Shown: piece by piece, positions 42,201 through 50,319 of the stretch
Position numbering within the stretch: position 1 is the first letter of the stretch
How the letters are laid out: the number at the start of each line of letters is the position of its first letter
NCBI RefSeq assembly: GCF_036127095.1
Contig: NZ_CP108006.1
Span: 1,116,001 to 1,180,000 of the forward strand
DNA: 64,000 bases
Direction: 5' to 3'
From: Streptomyces sp. NBC_00335
Lineage (GTDB): Bacteria; Actinomycetota; Actinomycetes; Streptomycetales; Streptomycetaceae
Translations under genes and position numbers: made by a program
The notes under the pieces: generated by a model
Database searches by the model: none
What the model saw: the letters and a program-made list of their open reading frames with translations, nothing else
Told to the model about the DNA's origin: nothing

Positions 42201-42247
42201 CCGTCGGCGCGGTGAAGCCGCTGGAGGCGGTACGGGCATGGATCTGA
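39215..42247 (+). CDS. Class III adenylate/guanylate cyclase fused to AAA ATPase and TPR-like region, 1010 aa
   Basis: Residues 1-165 form a class III nucleotide cyclase with metal Asp12 (FLDLVG) and Asp56 (FIGDAV), substrate-selecting Lys52 and Asp125, and Asn128/Arg132 (VVNLAARL). It therefore looks catalytically intact and suited to cAMP. Residues ~195-450 are an AAA/STAND-type ATPase with Walker A GPPGIGKT, interrupted near 370-410 by a low-complexity Gly/Ser/Arg/Glu insert. The remainder is helical and TPR-like. Such proteins are large signal-transduction ATPases. Its 3' end overlaps the S8 peptidase gene by 10 bp. Confidence 0.9.
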   Translation: MSRRLVVVLFLDLVGWTRLAERVDPEPLQRLLDEYYEICSAAVEEHGGVVEKFIGDAVMAVFGADTSQEDDAPRALRAATRIRAEVAGLRTPAADAAPVEVHCGIAAGEALVTRSARAGIRVVGDVVNLAARLQSLAVAGEIIVNETVAHLARPHYTMVPVPPVALKGKAEPVPVLVVTGEAATDGADTDEGSLMVDRGAERHRLRRIYHRVARERRAELVTVIGPPGIGKTRMVREAVDDLVAAGARPVAVFGTCQSYGTDGNYGALVEMLDALTRRAPSCAELVRTDERIAGVLAALRDASLPRRAGTVPGPGVEEVSWATRELLGAAAGGPLVVVWDNLAWAGQSLLRLIGELMDGLRDLPLLMVCVSRPELTGREGPWSREGSGARETSGAREPSGSQSPGAQESPGPREPDVIEVGALVPADSARLAFSLAGRGSGDEVELHGLDLAEQVDRVALYSAGNPLYIRLLMDWLRNGRTVDEVPPSITAMVGAMIDRLPAPGRRLLGAASVIGPSFTLEQLALLGEPAPAAALAELAGQRLFHATAEEGGYRFVQQPVHEVAYGRLEKEQRVSWHRRLAEHGFSPGFHLEAATRLLGGLRPDDAELPELARQAAGALLGEGTVALRQRDVPTAIGLLGRALVLARGGPDRCRSVAAVRLSDALMLSGDTRGALEVVEEGAWRDPSGPALVRVQRQLLAARLGKVTAADVAGLRTALDGEEPDLSARCRFEQLRMLVHLDHGRFGAAEEAACAALDHAREAGDAYEEDRLLVALCEIRQWSPSPMEQKLAGCAELLERFAADRFLALPALAARARCLALTGDRSGARSALTEAESVVVQLRLTMGRVLVDQVAALAASLDGEHAEAERRFGRAADALELAGYVPVALTMRVQAARECARRDRTDEAARRIAELLARRAEMDVRGRILCLSAAVLGAAAQGRAEPVRAEVLRLLRDIDDPCLRGEVCFDLARAHRCLGEGAEARAMAGLAVDSYAAVGAVKPLEAVRAWI

Positions 42248-43131
42248 ACGGCGCGCCCTGGCGGCGCGAGCGGCGGCCGCACGCGTCGGGGATGCCCGCA
42301 TGGAGCATGCCGGCCGGCGGGGACCCCGGTGAGGCCCTGCCGACGGCCCTGTTCGAGGGGATCGGCCCGCACTGGGCCTGGCAGGGCGCGACCGGCGAGG
42401 GCGTACGGGTCTGCGTGCTCGACAGCGGTGTCCAGGCGGCGCATCCGCTGGTCGGCGCGGTCGAGCGGGCCTGGCAGGTGGTGAGCGCCGAGGGCCGGGC
42501 TCCGCGCGTGGAGGAGTGCGAGCCCCTCGACACGGCCGGGCACGGGACCGCCTGCGCGGGGATCATCCGCTCCATCGCGCCCCGGGTGTCGATCAGTTCG
42601 CTCAAAGTCCTCGGTGACGGGAGGGCCGGCAGCGCCTCCGCGCTGATCGCGGGACTCGCCTTCGCGATCGAGGAGGGGTTCGACGTCGTCAGCATGAGCC
42701 TGTCGACGAGCAGGGTCGAATTCCGCGACCGGCTGGCCGAGTTGTGCGACCGTGCCTACTTCCGCCGGACCGCGGTGGTCGCGGCGGCCCACAACCTGCC
42801 GATCGAGAGCTTCCCCTGGAACTTCGCCTCGGTGATCTCGGTCGCCAGTCATGCCGAGCCGGACGGCATGCGCTTCTACTACAACGCCGCTCCCCCGGTC
42901 GAGTTCCGTGCCCGGGGGGTGCGCGTGCCGGTGGCGAGCCTGGGCGGCGGCACGGTCCGCAACACCGGCAACAGCTTCGCGGCGCCGCACATGGCCGGGA
43001 TCGCGGCCCTGGTCCTGAGCAAGCATCCGTGGCTCACGCCGTTCCAGCTCAAGAGCGTCCTTTACCACTGCGCCGCGAACGTATCGGTCCACCAGGCACC
43101 GGTCCAAGGAGAAGGAGGCGGAGAAGAATGA
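42238..43131 (+). CDS. Cytoplasmic S8 (subtilisin-family) serine peptidase, 297 aa
   Basis: The catalytic triad is visible: Asp in VCVLDSGVQ, His in TAGHGTACAG and Ser in NTGNSFAAPH. There is no signal peptide and no prodomain of usual size, so it should act in the cytosol, as do the S8 proteases that process RiPP precursors (cyanobactin PatA/PatG type). That makes it one candidate leader peptidase of the cluster. ATG 42238 lies inside the end of the cyclase-ATPase gene. The stop overlaps the GAF gene start (ATGA). Confidence 0.88.
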   Translation: MDLNGAPWRRERRPHASGMPAWSMPAGGDPGEALPTALFEGIGPHWAWQGATGEGVRVCVLDSGVQAAHPLVGAVERAWQVVSAEGRAPRVEECEPLDTAGHGTACAGIIRSIAPRVSISSLKVLGDGRAGSASALIAGLAFAIEEGFDVVSMSLSTSRVEFRDRLAELCDRAYFRRTAVVAAAHNLPIESFPWNFASVISVASHAEPDGMRFYYNAAPPVEFRARGVRVPVASLGGGTVRNTGNSFAAPHMAGIAALVLSKHPWLTPFQLKSVLYHCAANVSVHQAPVQGEGGGEE

Positions 43132-43766
43132 AACCCTGGCCACACGATCTGATGGCCATCGAACGTCAGCTCCTGCAGTCTGTCGTCACGGTGGCCCGCT
43201 ACATCTACGGGGCCGCCGCGTCCTCGGTGTTCATGGTGAGCCCCGACACCGGTGAGCTGATCTTCGCGGCGGTCGCGGGCGAGGGCGAACAAGGCCTGGT
43301 CGGACGGCGGTTCGAGCCCGGTACCGGCATCGCCGGCTGGGTGGCGGCCAGCGGGCAGCCGCTGATCACGGACGACGTGGCCGCGACCGACCGGTTCGCC
43401 CGTGATGCCGCAGCCTCCACGGGGTACGTGCCCGCGAGCATCATGGCCGCCCCGCTCATCGCGGACGGGGAGTGCATCGGAGTGATCGAGGTGCTGGACC
43501 GCCACGCCCACGACGCGAACGCCCCCGGCCGGGAGCTCGACGACATCGAACTGCTGGGGCTGCTCGCCACGCAGGCCGCCTTGAGCCTGGCGCTGCTGCG
43601 GCGCGGCGAACAGGCCGCGGGCGCGGCCCCGCGCATGGGAGAGCTGGTGGCCCGGCTGTCGGAACACGCGGTCATGGACGCGTCCGACCCCTTGGCCGTC
43701 TCGCTGCTGCGCATCTCGCTGGACCTGCTCGACCGGGGTGCGCACCCCAGTTCGAAGGTGGTCTGA
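43128..43766 (+). CDS. GAF-domain protein, 212 aa
   Basis: A single GAF domain spans about residues 10-165 (VFMVSPDTGELIFAAVAGEG, GTGIAGWVAASGQPLITDDV, APLIADGECIGVIEVLDR). The C-terminal ~45 residues are helical. No effector domain is attached. GAF domains bind cyclic nucleotides, heme or small ligands, so with a cyclase domain encoded two genes upstream a cAMP-sensing role is plausible but unproven. AAGGAGG lies about nine bases before ATG 43128, which overlaps the peptidase stop codon. Confidence 0.85.
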   Translation: MKPWPHDLMAIERQLLQSVVTVARYIYGAAASSVFMVSPDTGELIFAAVAGEGEQGLVGRRFEPGTGIAGWVAASGQPLITDDVAATDRFARDAAASTGYVPASIMAAPLIADGECIGVIEVLDRHAHDANAPGRELDDIELLGLLATQAALSLALLRRGEQAAGAAPRMGELVARLSEHAVMDASDPLAVSLLRISLDLLDRGAHPSSKVV

Positions 43767-43848
43767 CGGCCGACGGAGACGGAGCGCAGACGTACCGGCG
43801 ACGCACCGGAGACGCTTACGGAACGGGTCCCTCCTACCCTCCTGGCCT

Positions 43849-45132
43849 ATGGTCCACAGTGCCGAGGCGCAGGCTCCGTCGTTTCCCGAACTGCTCCGCT
43901 TCAAGCGCGTGCAGGCAGGTCTCACCCAGCGGACGCTGGCCGACCTGTCGACGATCAGCCCGCGGACGATCCGCGCCCTGGAGTCGGGCCGGGTGAACGC
44001 GCGGATGCAGACCGTCCGGCTGCTCGCCGACGCCCTGGGGCTGGAGGGTCTGGCGCGGGAGCTCTTCGTCACCGCGGGCCTGGGCAGCGGCGGGCCCGCT
44101 CCGGTCGGCGCCGATCCCTGCCTGTCGGTACCCAAGTCCGTCAACGCCCTCCTCGGGCGGGACGTGGAGGTCCGGGCGCTGGTGGGCGCCCTGGAGTCGG
44201 ATCACCGACGGCTGATCTCCCTCTCGGGGCTCGCGGGCGTGGGGAAGTCGCGGGTGGCCGCGGAGACGGCGGCGCGGCTGAGCTCCCGGCGCGGCTGGCC
44301 GGTGCTGTGGATCGGGGCGGGAGCGGTGGCCCCGGGCGGTCACGGCGCGGTCTTCGGCCCCCTGCTGCGGTCCTTGCGCCTGCTCGTGGAATCGGGTGCG
44401 CAGGACGTGTCCGCGGTCTGCCGGCTCATCGGCCGGCACGAGGTGCTGCTCGTCCTCGACGGGGTCGCCGACGCACGGGATCCGTTCGGCGTGGAGGAGC
44501 TGCTGGCGTACTGTCCCGGCATCCGGGTGGTCAGTACGTCGCGAGCCGCGTGGAACATCGCCGGGGTCCAGGGGACGGTGCTCGCACCGCTGGCCGTCCC
44601 CGGGCCGGACTGGGAGGCGGCGGGCTCCCTGGAGGTCCTGGCCGGCGTCCCGTCGGTGCGGCTGCTCGTGGACCGGCTCTCGGAAGTCCGGCCGGGATTC
44701 GTGCTCGGCCGGGCGGACGCGGGGGCGGCGGTACGGCTGTGCCGGACCCTGGACGGCCTGCCGGCCGCGCTGGAGGCGGCGGCCGCACGGTGCGGGGTAC
44801 TGAGCCTGCGCCGGCTCGCGGACATGCCCGCGTCCGAGTTGCTCGAACTGCCGGCGGCCGCCCGGCCCGCCGGTGTTCCCGGGACGATCGGCTGCCCGAT
44901 CCGGTCCGGGGTCGAGCGGCTGGACCCCGCCGCCCGCGCGCTCCTTTGGGAGCTTGCCGACCTGGACAAGCCGTTGACGGTGTGCGAGGCCTCGGATGCC
45001 CTCGACCGGCCGCTGAACCGGGTGGTGGAGGACCTGAGCGCGCTGACGGGCGGCGGATTCGTCCGGGCGGCGCACGAGGAGACCGAGACCCGCCTGCACC
45101 TGCCGAACCTGGTGCGGGCGGTGCTTGCCTGA
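43849..45132 (+). CDS. XRE-family HTH/NB-ARC ATPase regulator, 427 aa
   Basis: An N-terminal XRE HTH (about 15-70: LLRFKRVQAGLTQRTLADLS, TISPRTIRALESGRVNARM) is joined to a STAND/NB-ARC ATPase with Walker A LAGVGKSRVAA and a Walker B-like VLLVLDGVAD. The C-terminus is a winged-helix-like segment without long repeats, so it is shorter than AfsR/SARP-STAND proteins. The start is ATG 43849; a TACCCT hexamer ends nine bases before it, suggesting leaderless transcription as at the ATP-grasp gene. Its stop lies seven bases from the convergent S9 peptidase gene. Confidence 0.85.
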   Translation: MVHSAEAQAPSFPELLRFKRVQAGLTQRTLADLSTISPRTIRALESGRVNARMQTVRLLADALGLEGLARELFVTAGLGSGGPAPVGADPCLSVPKSVNALLGRDVEVRALVGALESDHRRLISLSGLAGVGKSRVAAETAARLSSRRGWPVLWIGAGAVAPGGHGAVFGPLLRSLRLLVESGAQDVSAVCRLIGRHEVLLVLDGVADARDPFGVEELLAYCPGIRVVSTSRAAWNIAGVQGTVLAPLAVPGPDWEAAGSLEVLAGVPSVRLLVDRLSEVRPGFVLGRADAGAAVRLCRTLDGLPAALEAAAARCGVLSLRRLADMPASELLELPAAARPAGVPGTIGCPIRSGVERLDPAARALLWELADLDKPLTVCEASDALDRPLNRVVEDLSALTGGGFVRAAHEETETRLHLPNLVRAVLA

Positions 45133-45145
45133 CCCGGGCTCAGGC
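45127..45145. terminator. Compact hairpin spanning two convergent stop codons
   Basis: GCCTGA (45127-45132) pairs with TCAGGC (45140-45145) around a 7-nt loop. Each arm contains one stop codon (XRE regulator on +, S9 peptidase on -). The stem is short, so terminator function is only possible. Confidence 0.35.
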
Positions 45146-47005
45146 CAGGTGCTCCGCGAGGAACCGCTCGACCGCGGCGTAGTAGGCCTGCCGGTTGGCG
45201 GGCCGGGCCAGGCCGTGTCCCTCGTCGGGGAACAGCAGGTATTCGTGGGGTAGTTGCTTGGCCGCCAGCGCCGCGACGATCTGCTCGGCCTCCGCCCGGG
45301 GCACGCGGACGTCGTTGGCGCCCTGGACGACCAGGACGGGGATGCGGATCTCGTCGACCCGCGACAGCGGAGAGCGTTCCCAGAGCATGGCGCGCTCCGT
45401 CTCCGGGTCCCCCACCTGGGCGTGCATGAAGGAGCGCAGCGCGGTGCGGTACGGCGCCCCGGCCGCCAGCAGCGTCAGCAGGTTCGACGGGCCGCAGAGG
45501 TCTATCGCGCAGGTGAACACCTCCGGGGTGAAGGCCGCGCCGACCAGCGCCGCATAACCCCCGTACGAGCAGCCCATGATGGCGATCCGTGCGGGGTCGA
45601 TCCCGCCGCCCGCGACGAGGTGGGCGACCGCGTCGAGCAGATCGGTCTGCATCGCGGCGCCCCACTGTTTGGCACCCAGGTTGCGGAACTCCTTGCCGTA
45701 GCCCGTCGAACCGCGGAAGTTGACCTGGACGCAGGCGTAGCCCCGGTTGGCCAGGAGCTGCGCCTCCTCGTCGAACGCGAAGGTGTGGCGGGCCCAGGGA
45801 CCACCGTGCACGTTCACCACCGCGGGCAGGCCCGCGCGTTCGGCGCCGGGCGGCCAGGTGACGTAGCCGTGGACGGTGACCCCGTCGCGCGCGGCGAAGG
45901 CGAAGGGCTCCATCCGGGCCAGCGTGTACGCCTCCAGCTCCCACTGGTGGCTGAAGAGGTAGCGCAGCGCGCCGGCCGGCCGGTCGTAGAGGTAGTAGAG
46001 GACGGGACCGGCTCCGGTCACCACCGAGACCGTCCACAGCCGTTCGCCGCGGTCGGTGCGGTCCACGTAGACCTCGCCGTCGACCGACAGGAGCGCGAGC
46101 TCGCCGCGGATCCGGCCGAGGTCCTTGCCGAACTCCTCGTCGAGGAAGACCCATTCGTCGCGGTCCTTCGCGAACAGCGCCGCTTGCGGCCTGCGGGTCA
46201 CCGGGTCGAACTCGACCTGTTTGACGTCGTACACCGGATCCTCCGCGAGCAGCGTCCGCCGCCCGGTCGCGAGGTCGACGGCGAACAGGCGGGTGGCGTT
46301 GGCCCCGATGGAGGACAGGAGGTGGCAGGTGGCGCCGTCGCGCGAGAAGCCGACGACCCGCGTCCCCATGGCGTCCTCGTAGGGCACCTCCAGCCAGGGC
46401 GGGGCGGCGTCCGGACCTCCCGGCCCGCCCGCCGCGTCCGGCGGGTCGAGGTACACGGACAGGCCGCCGTCGGGCTTCATCACCGTGCCGCCGCGCACCC
46501 GCAGGTCGGTGTCGACGATCCAGCTCAGGTACCCGGGATTCTCCGCGACCTTGGTGAGCCGGTCGGTCACCAGATCCAGGGCGTAGACGTCGTGCAGCCC
46601 CGGCCGGTCCTTGTTCAGCCCGATCAGCACGGTCGTCGGATGCCACCGGTTGTGCGCCAGTATCCGCGCCTGGACACCGTCGAAGGGGGTCGCGCAGCGT
46701 TCCCGGCCGGTGAGCAGGTCGACGAGGTGGACCCGCCAGCTCTCGTCGCCGTCCCGGTCGCGCAGGTAGAAGAGGGTCCGGTCGTCGTGGCACAGGCCGT
46801 ACGTCCGGATGCCGCGGCCCCGGTCACGGGTGACGGGTTTCGCCTCCTCGGGCCGGTCCACCGGCGCCGTCCATACGTTCAGCACGCCCTCGTGCGGGGC
46901 CAGGTAGACGAGACGGGTCCCGTCCGGGGAGATCTCGGGCACGAGGTACGTCGGGTTGCCGAACAGGACGGAGTGCGGGATCAGCGGTACGGCTTCCGTG
47001 GTCAC
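45140..47005 (-). CDS. S9-family prolyl oligopeptidase/acylaminoacyl peptidase, 621 aa
   Basis: An N-terminal seven-bladed beta-propeller (about 1-370) gates a C-terminal alpha/beta-hydrolase. The nucleophile lies in MGCSYGGYAAL (Ser), with Asp in QGANDVRVP and His in PDEGHGLA. No signal peptide is present, so it is cytosolic. S9 enzymes trim leaders or degrade short peptides in several RiPP pathways; that role is inferred from operon position. GTG 47005 overlaps the stop of the FAD oxidoreductase gene by 4 bp (GTGA), making it the last gene of the radical SAM operon. Confidence 0.92.
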   Translation of the reverse strand: MTTEAVPLIPHSVLFGNPTYLVPEISPDGTRLVYLAPHEGVLNVWTAPVDRPEEAKPVTRDRGRGIRTYGLCHDDRTLFYLRDRDGDESWRVHLVDLLTGRERCATPFDGVQARILAHNRWHPTTVLIGLNKDRPGLHDVYALDLVTDRLTKVAENPGYLSWIVDTDLRVRGGTVMKPDGGLSVYLDPPDAAGGPGGPDAAPPWLEVPYEDAMGTRVVGFSRDGATCHLLSSIGANATRLFAVDLATGRRTLLAEDPVYDVKQVEFDPVTRRPQAALFAKDRDEWVFLDEEFGKDLGRIRGELALLSVDGEVYVDRTDRGERLWTVSVVTGAGPVLYYLYDRPAGALRYLFSHQWELEAYTLARMEPFAFAARDGVTVHGYVTWPPGAERAGLPAVVNVHGGPWARHTFAFDEEAQLLANRGYACVQVNFRGSTGYGKEFRNLGAKQWGAAMQTDLLDAVAHLVAGGGIDPARIAIMGCSYGGYAALVGAAFTPEVFTCAIDLCGPSNLLTLLAAGAPYRTALRSFMHAQVGDPETERAMLWERSPLSRVDEIRIPVLVVQGANDVRVPRAEAEQIVAALAAKQLPHEYLLFPDEGHGLARPANRQAYYAAVERFLAEHLA

Positions 47006-48414
47006 GGTTCCCTTCCCGGGGTGGGTTGTTGGACGGCGCGCTCCGAGAACCACCAGTCGCGGAGCCCGGGGAACTGCGCGACCGCCTCGTCGGTGTCCAG
47101 CGGCGGGGCCGCGGAGGGGCCGGCGGAGGGCCTCGGGGAACCCGCCGGGGCGGGTACCAGCGTCTGGGCTCGGAAGAGGCGGGTCATCAACGCCGGGCTG
47201 TTGAGCACTGCTTGGGACACCTTCGCCCGCATCCGCAGCCCGGCGGCGGACACGGGAGGCTCCGCGGACACGGGTCCTTCCTCTGCGGCCGCCCGTACCC
47301 GGTCCTGTTCGGTCGCCATCCTCCAGGACTCGCGGGCCACTTCCGCCACCGCGGCCTGGACCGCGGGCAGCGCGGAGGGCCGGGCGCCGCGCTGCGTCAG
47401 CTCCCGGTCCAGCCGCACGGCGCCGAGCAGTGCGACGGACATGCCGTGCGAGTAGACGGGGTTCACCGCCGTCAGCGCGTCACCGACGACGAGGAAGCCT
47501 TCGGGCAGGGGCAGCCGCTCGAAGAACCTCCTGCGGTTCGCGGTGGCACGGAACGGCCTGACCCCGCCGAGGGGTTCGGCCGCGGCCAGCAGCTCCGCCG
47601 CGATCGGCGAGCGCAGCGAGCGCGCGCAGTCCGTGAATCCGGGCTCGTCCACCGGCGGCCGGGCGGCGCGCGTGCCGGTCAGGGTGAAGATCCACCGGCC
47701 GTCCTCGATGGGGAACAGCGTGGCTCCGTACCCCGGCCGGCCGCTCGAAGGCCGCGGGTGCAGCATGATCGCCGGGAGGGTGGCGGCGAGGCCGGGCGGG
47801 GCCCGGTAGATCCGGGTGGAGTACGCCAGACCCGGGTCGACCACCTCCTCCTCGACCCCGGGTCCGCCGATCGCGGTCAGCCACCGTCCGGCCCGTGAAC
47901 GCCGGCCCGTCGCGTCCACCACGAGGTCGGCGCGCAGCGTCTCGGCGGAGCCGTCCTCGCCCGCGACCAGGACTCCGGTCACGCGCGAGGCGTCTCCTAC
48001 GAGTCCCAGGACCCGGGTGCGCTCCCGCACCGTGATCGCCCCGTCGGCCAGGGCCCGCTCCCGGATGACGTGGTCCATGAGCCAGCGGCTGCACGAGACC
48101 ATGAAGGCTCCGGTCTCGTGGCGGCGGAACCAGCCGTCCGCGCTCAGGATCAGCGCCCCGTCGGGCAGGCCCCGGCGGTGCGCACCCCGGGCGAGGAGCG
48201 CCGCCAGCGTTCCCGGGAGCACGGTGTCCAGCGCCTCGGCGCCGGCGGTCACCAGCACATGGCTGTGGAACGCCTGCGGCAGCCCCGGCCGGACCCCCGG
48301 GGCGGCCGGGTAGCGGCCGCCCTCGACGACGGTGACCTCGTCGACGTGCCCGGCGAGCACTTTGGCCACCAGCACGCCCGCGAAGCCCCCGCCGAGGACG
48401 ACGGCCTTGGTCAT
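47002..48414 (-). CDS. FAD-dependent oxidoreductase (squalene-epoxidase/UbiH-like group), 470 aa
   Basis: The FAD-binding motif is VVLGGGFAGVLVAKVLAG; DATGRRSRAG and VVGDALTAVNPVYSHGMSVA (G-D) complete the group 1 flavin monooxygenase signature. The segment LPQAFHSHVLVTAGAEALDT resembles the QGRHxH...G-x-E-x-L region of FAD epoxidase/hydroxylase relatives. It would oxidise or hydroxylate its substrate, here perhaps the modified peptide. The C-terminal ~50 residues are Pro/Ala-rich. It overlaps both neighbours by 4 bp (PqqD-like upstream, S9 peptidase downstream). Confidence 0.88.
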   Translation of the reverse strand: MTKAVVLGGGFAGVLVAKVLAGHVDEVTVVEGGRYPAAPGVRPGLPQAFHSHVLVTAGAEALDTVLPGTLAALLARGAHRRGLPDGALILSADGWFRRHETGAFMVSCSRWLMDHVIRERALADGAITVRERTRVLGLVGDASRVTGVLVAGEDGSAETLRADLVVDATGRRSRAGRWLTAIGGPGVEEEVVDPGLAYSTRIYRAPPGLAATLPAIMLHPRPSSGRPGYGATLFPIEDGRWIFTLTGTRAARPPVDEPGFTDCARSLRSPIAAELLAAAEPLGGVRPFRATANRRRFFERLPLPEGFLVVGDALTAVNPVYSHGMSVALLGAVRLDRELTQRGARPSALPAVQAAVAEVARESWRMATEQDRVRAAAEEGPVSAEPPVSAAGLRMRAKVSQAVLNSPALMTRLFRAQTLVPAPAGSPRPSAGPSAAPPLDTDEAVAQFPGLRDWWFSERAVQQPTPGREP

Positions 48415-48767
48415 GACCGCGCGGCCGGCTCGCTCCGCGTCTGGGCGTTCGTCCCGGCATCCGCCTCGGACCCCGTACCGGATTCCGTCCCGGCATCCGT
48501 CTCCAGAAGCAGCTCCGCTTCGACCATGGAGCTGATGAAGGCGTCCACTTCGGCGCGGATGCGGGCCGTCATCACGGGGTTGTGCCCGGCGAACAGGAGC
48601 GACAGGTTGCTGATGACCGTCTCCCGGTCGCCGTCGCTCTCCACGAGCGCCCAGATCTGGGCGGCCGTGGAGTTCAGGGTGCGGAAGTCGCCGGACTCGC
48701 TGTGGTAGAGCGAGATGCCGTCCGCGGTCTCCTGCCAGATCACCGCGTCACTGATGTGCAGGGACAT
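48411..48767 (-). CDS. PqqD-family peptide-recognition (RRE) protein, 118 aa
   Basis: Residues ~1-90 match the PqqD fold: VIWQETADGISLYHSESGDF, then LNSTAAQIWALVESDGDRET and VDAFISSMVEAELLL. PqqD proteins bind leader peptides and present them to radical SAM enzymes. The acidic C-terminal tail (TDAGTESGTGSEADAGT) is unusual. AGGAGG lies eight bases before ATG 48767. The gene overlaps the radical SAM gene by 20 bp and the FAD gene by 4 bp. Confidence 0.88.
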   Translation of the reverse strand: MSLHISDAVIWQETADGISLYHSESGDFRTLNSTAAQIWALVESDGDRETVISNLSLLFAGHNPVMTARIRAEVDAFISSMVEAELLLETDAGTESGTGSEADAGTNAQTRSEPAARS

Positions 48768-50247
48768 CTCCCAACCTCCTGTTCACCGGCATGATCGGAA
48801 TCAGTTCGCCCACCTTGATCGCGGGCACGGGGGCCGGCGGGCGGACGTAGGTCTTCCACTGCTCGTGGGCCTCGTGCACCTCCCCGGTGGCGACCAGCCG
48901 GGGGACGGTCATCTCGGCGCCGTCCAGGGCAAGTTCGGCGCGGGTCACGCCGGTCTCCTGCCACAGCTGCGTGGTGACCCCGTGGCGCAGGATCCGGCAC
49001 AGGTGGCGGCTGTTGCGCCGCAGGTCCCCGGACTCCGACATGTGCGCGGCCCGGCAGCCGCCGCCGCAGTTCGCCTTGATGTAGCACTTCTCGCAGTCGG
49101 CGTGGAACTCCCCGCCGTACACGGTGCTCTTGCGCATCGAGGTCAGGACCGGGCTGGCGAAGATCTCCGACAATCGCTGCTTCCTGATGTTCCCGGCGAA
49201 CTCCCCCTTGCCCGTGACGAGTTTGCACGGGTAGACGTCCCCGAGGGAGTTGACGTAGATCTCGTGCCCACCCATGCCGCAGTTGCCCTTGACCGAGCAC
49301 GCGGTGACCGGCCGCGGGCCGTCCGGCTTGAGCTTCCCGGCGACCGGTGAGGTCCAGACGAGCTGCTGCACGTCCAGGTGGTCCTGCCACCCGAAGTCGT
49401 AGGCGTCGTCCGCGCCCCGGCCCAGGTCGTTGTGGTTCATCAGGCGGACGCTGTGGATCTCGATCCCGTCGAGGAAGGAGGCGAAGTCCTCCAGCTCGTG
49501 GATGTTGTCCGAGGTGACGATGTGGTTGATGGCCGGCGCCACCCCGGCCTCGTTGAGGAGCTGGATCGCCCGGTGGGTCTTGGCGAAGGCGCCCTTGCCG
49601 CGGGTGCGGTCGTGGGTCTCGGCCGTACCTCCGTCGAGGCTCACGGTCACGGCGTCGAAGAGCTCGGCGAACCGCTTGGCCTTCGCCTCGGTCCGGATCA
49701 TCGTGGCGTTGGTGATGACGTTGGCCTTCAGGCCGCTGTTCTTGGCGTGCTCGACGACCTGGAAGAGGTCCTTGCGGAGCATCGGCTCGCCGCCGGTGAA
49801 GATGATGGTCCCGGCGCCGAAGTCGGCGATCTGCGAGACCAGGTCCAGGGACTCGGCGGTGTCGAGCTCGCCCGGAAGGCACTTCTCCGAGGAGGCGTAG
49901 CAGTAGGGACAGCGGAGGTTGCAGCCGTCGGTGATCGCGTAGTACGCGACGCCCAGGGGCGGTTCGCCCAGCCTGACCTTGGGCTTGTTGCCGTTGAAGT
50001 ACACGATCCAGTTCAGGATGAGCTTGGCGAGGACGCGCTCCGTCTCGTCGTTCTGCTCCAGCCCCGGCTGCTCCCCGCGGGCCCGGGCTGACGCCAGGGC
50101 TTCGAGGACCCGGAACTCACGTCCGGAGAGCACGCACCGGGCGGCCACCTCCGGGTTGACCACGAGGTGGTCCTCTCCGTGCACGAAGTACGTCAGGTCA
50201 CCCGGCACCTCGAACAACGACAGGTTCCGAACCAGCTTTCCGCGCAT
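48748..50247 (-). CDS. Radical SAM/SPASM peptide-modifying enzyme, 499 aa
   Basis: The radical SAM cluster is CNLRCPYC (Cys109, Cys113, Cys116), preceded by an N-terminal ~85 residues that may help bind the leader. IIFTGGEPMLRKD and VSLDGGTAETHDRTR are further SAM-binding motifs. The SPASM region carries CSVKGNCGMGG, DVYPCKL and CEKCYIKANCGGGC, enough for two auxiliary Fe-S clusters. Such enzymes form thioether or C-C crosslinks, or epimerise peptides. The reaction here cannot be told from sequence alone. It starts 72 bases after the candidate precursor gene and shares its strand. Confidence 0.92.
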   Translation of the reverse strand: MRGKLVRNLSLFEVPGDLTYFVHGEDHLVVNPEVAARCVLSGREFRVLEALASARARGEQPGLEQNDETERVLAKLILNWIVYFNGNKPKVRLGEPPLGVAYYAITDGCNLRCPYCYASSEKCLPGELDTAESLDLVSQIADFGAGTIIFTGGEPMLRKDLFQVVEHAKNSGLKANVITNATMIRTEAKAKRFAELFDAVTVSLDGGTAETHDRTRGKGAFAKTHRAIQLLNEAGVAPAINHIVTSDNIHELEDFASFLDGIEIHSVRLMNHNDLGRGADDAYDFGWQDHLDVQQLVWTSPVAGKLKPDGPRPVTACSVKGNCGMGGHEIYVNSLGDVYPCKLVTGKGEFAGNIRKQRLSEIFASPVLTSMRKSTVYGGEFHADCEKCYIKANCGGGCRAAHMSESGDLRRNSRHLCRILRHGVTTQLWQETGVTRAELALDGAEMTVPRLVATGEVHEAHEQWKTYVRPPAPVPAIKVGELIPIMPVNRRLGDVPAHQ

Positions 50248-50319
50248 CCCGCCTCCTCTCTGTGGACTGGCACAGGCGCGGCCCGACGCATGAGCCGCCG
50301 GACCCCGCCTGTGAAACGG

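Noticed and set aside
38768..42301. 3.5-kb minus-strand open frame opposite the cyclase-ATPase gene
   Set aside because: Shadow of codon bias; the plus-strand frame has intact cyclase and Walker motifs.
44340..46793. Long minus-strand frame over the XRE regulator and S9 peptidase
   Set aside because: Out of frame with the S9 peptidase, low-complexity translation.
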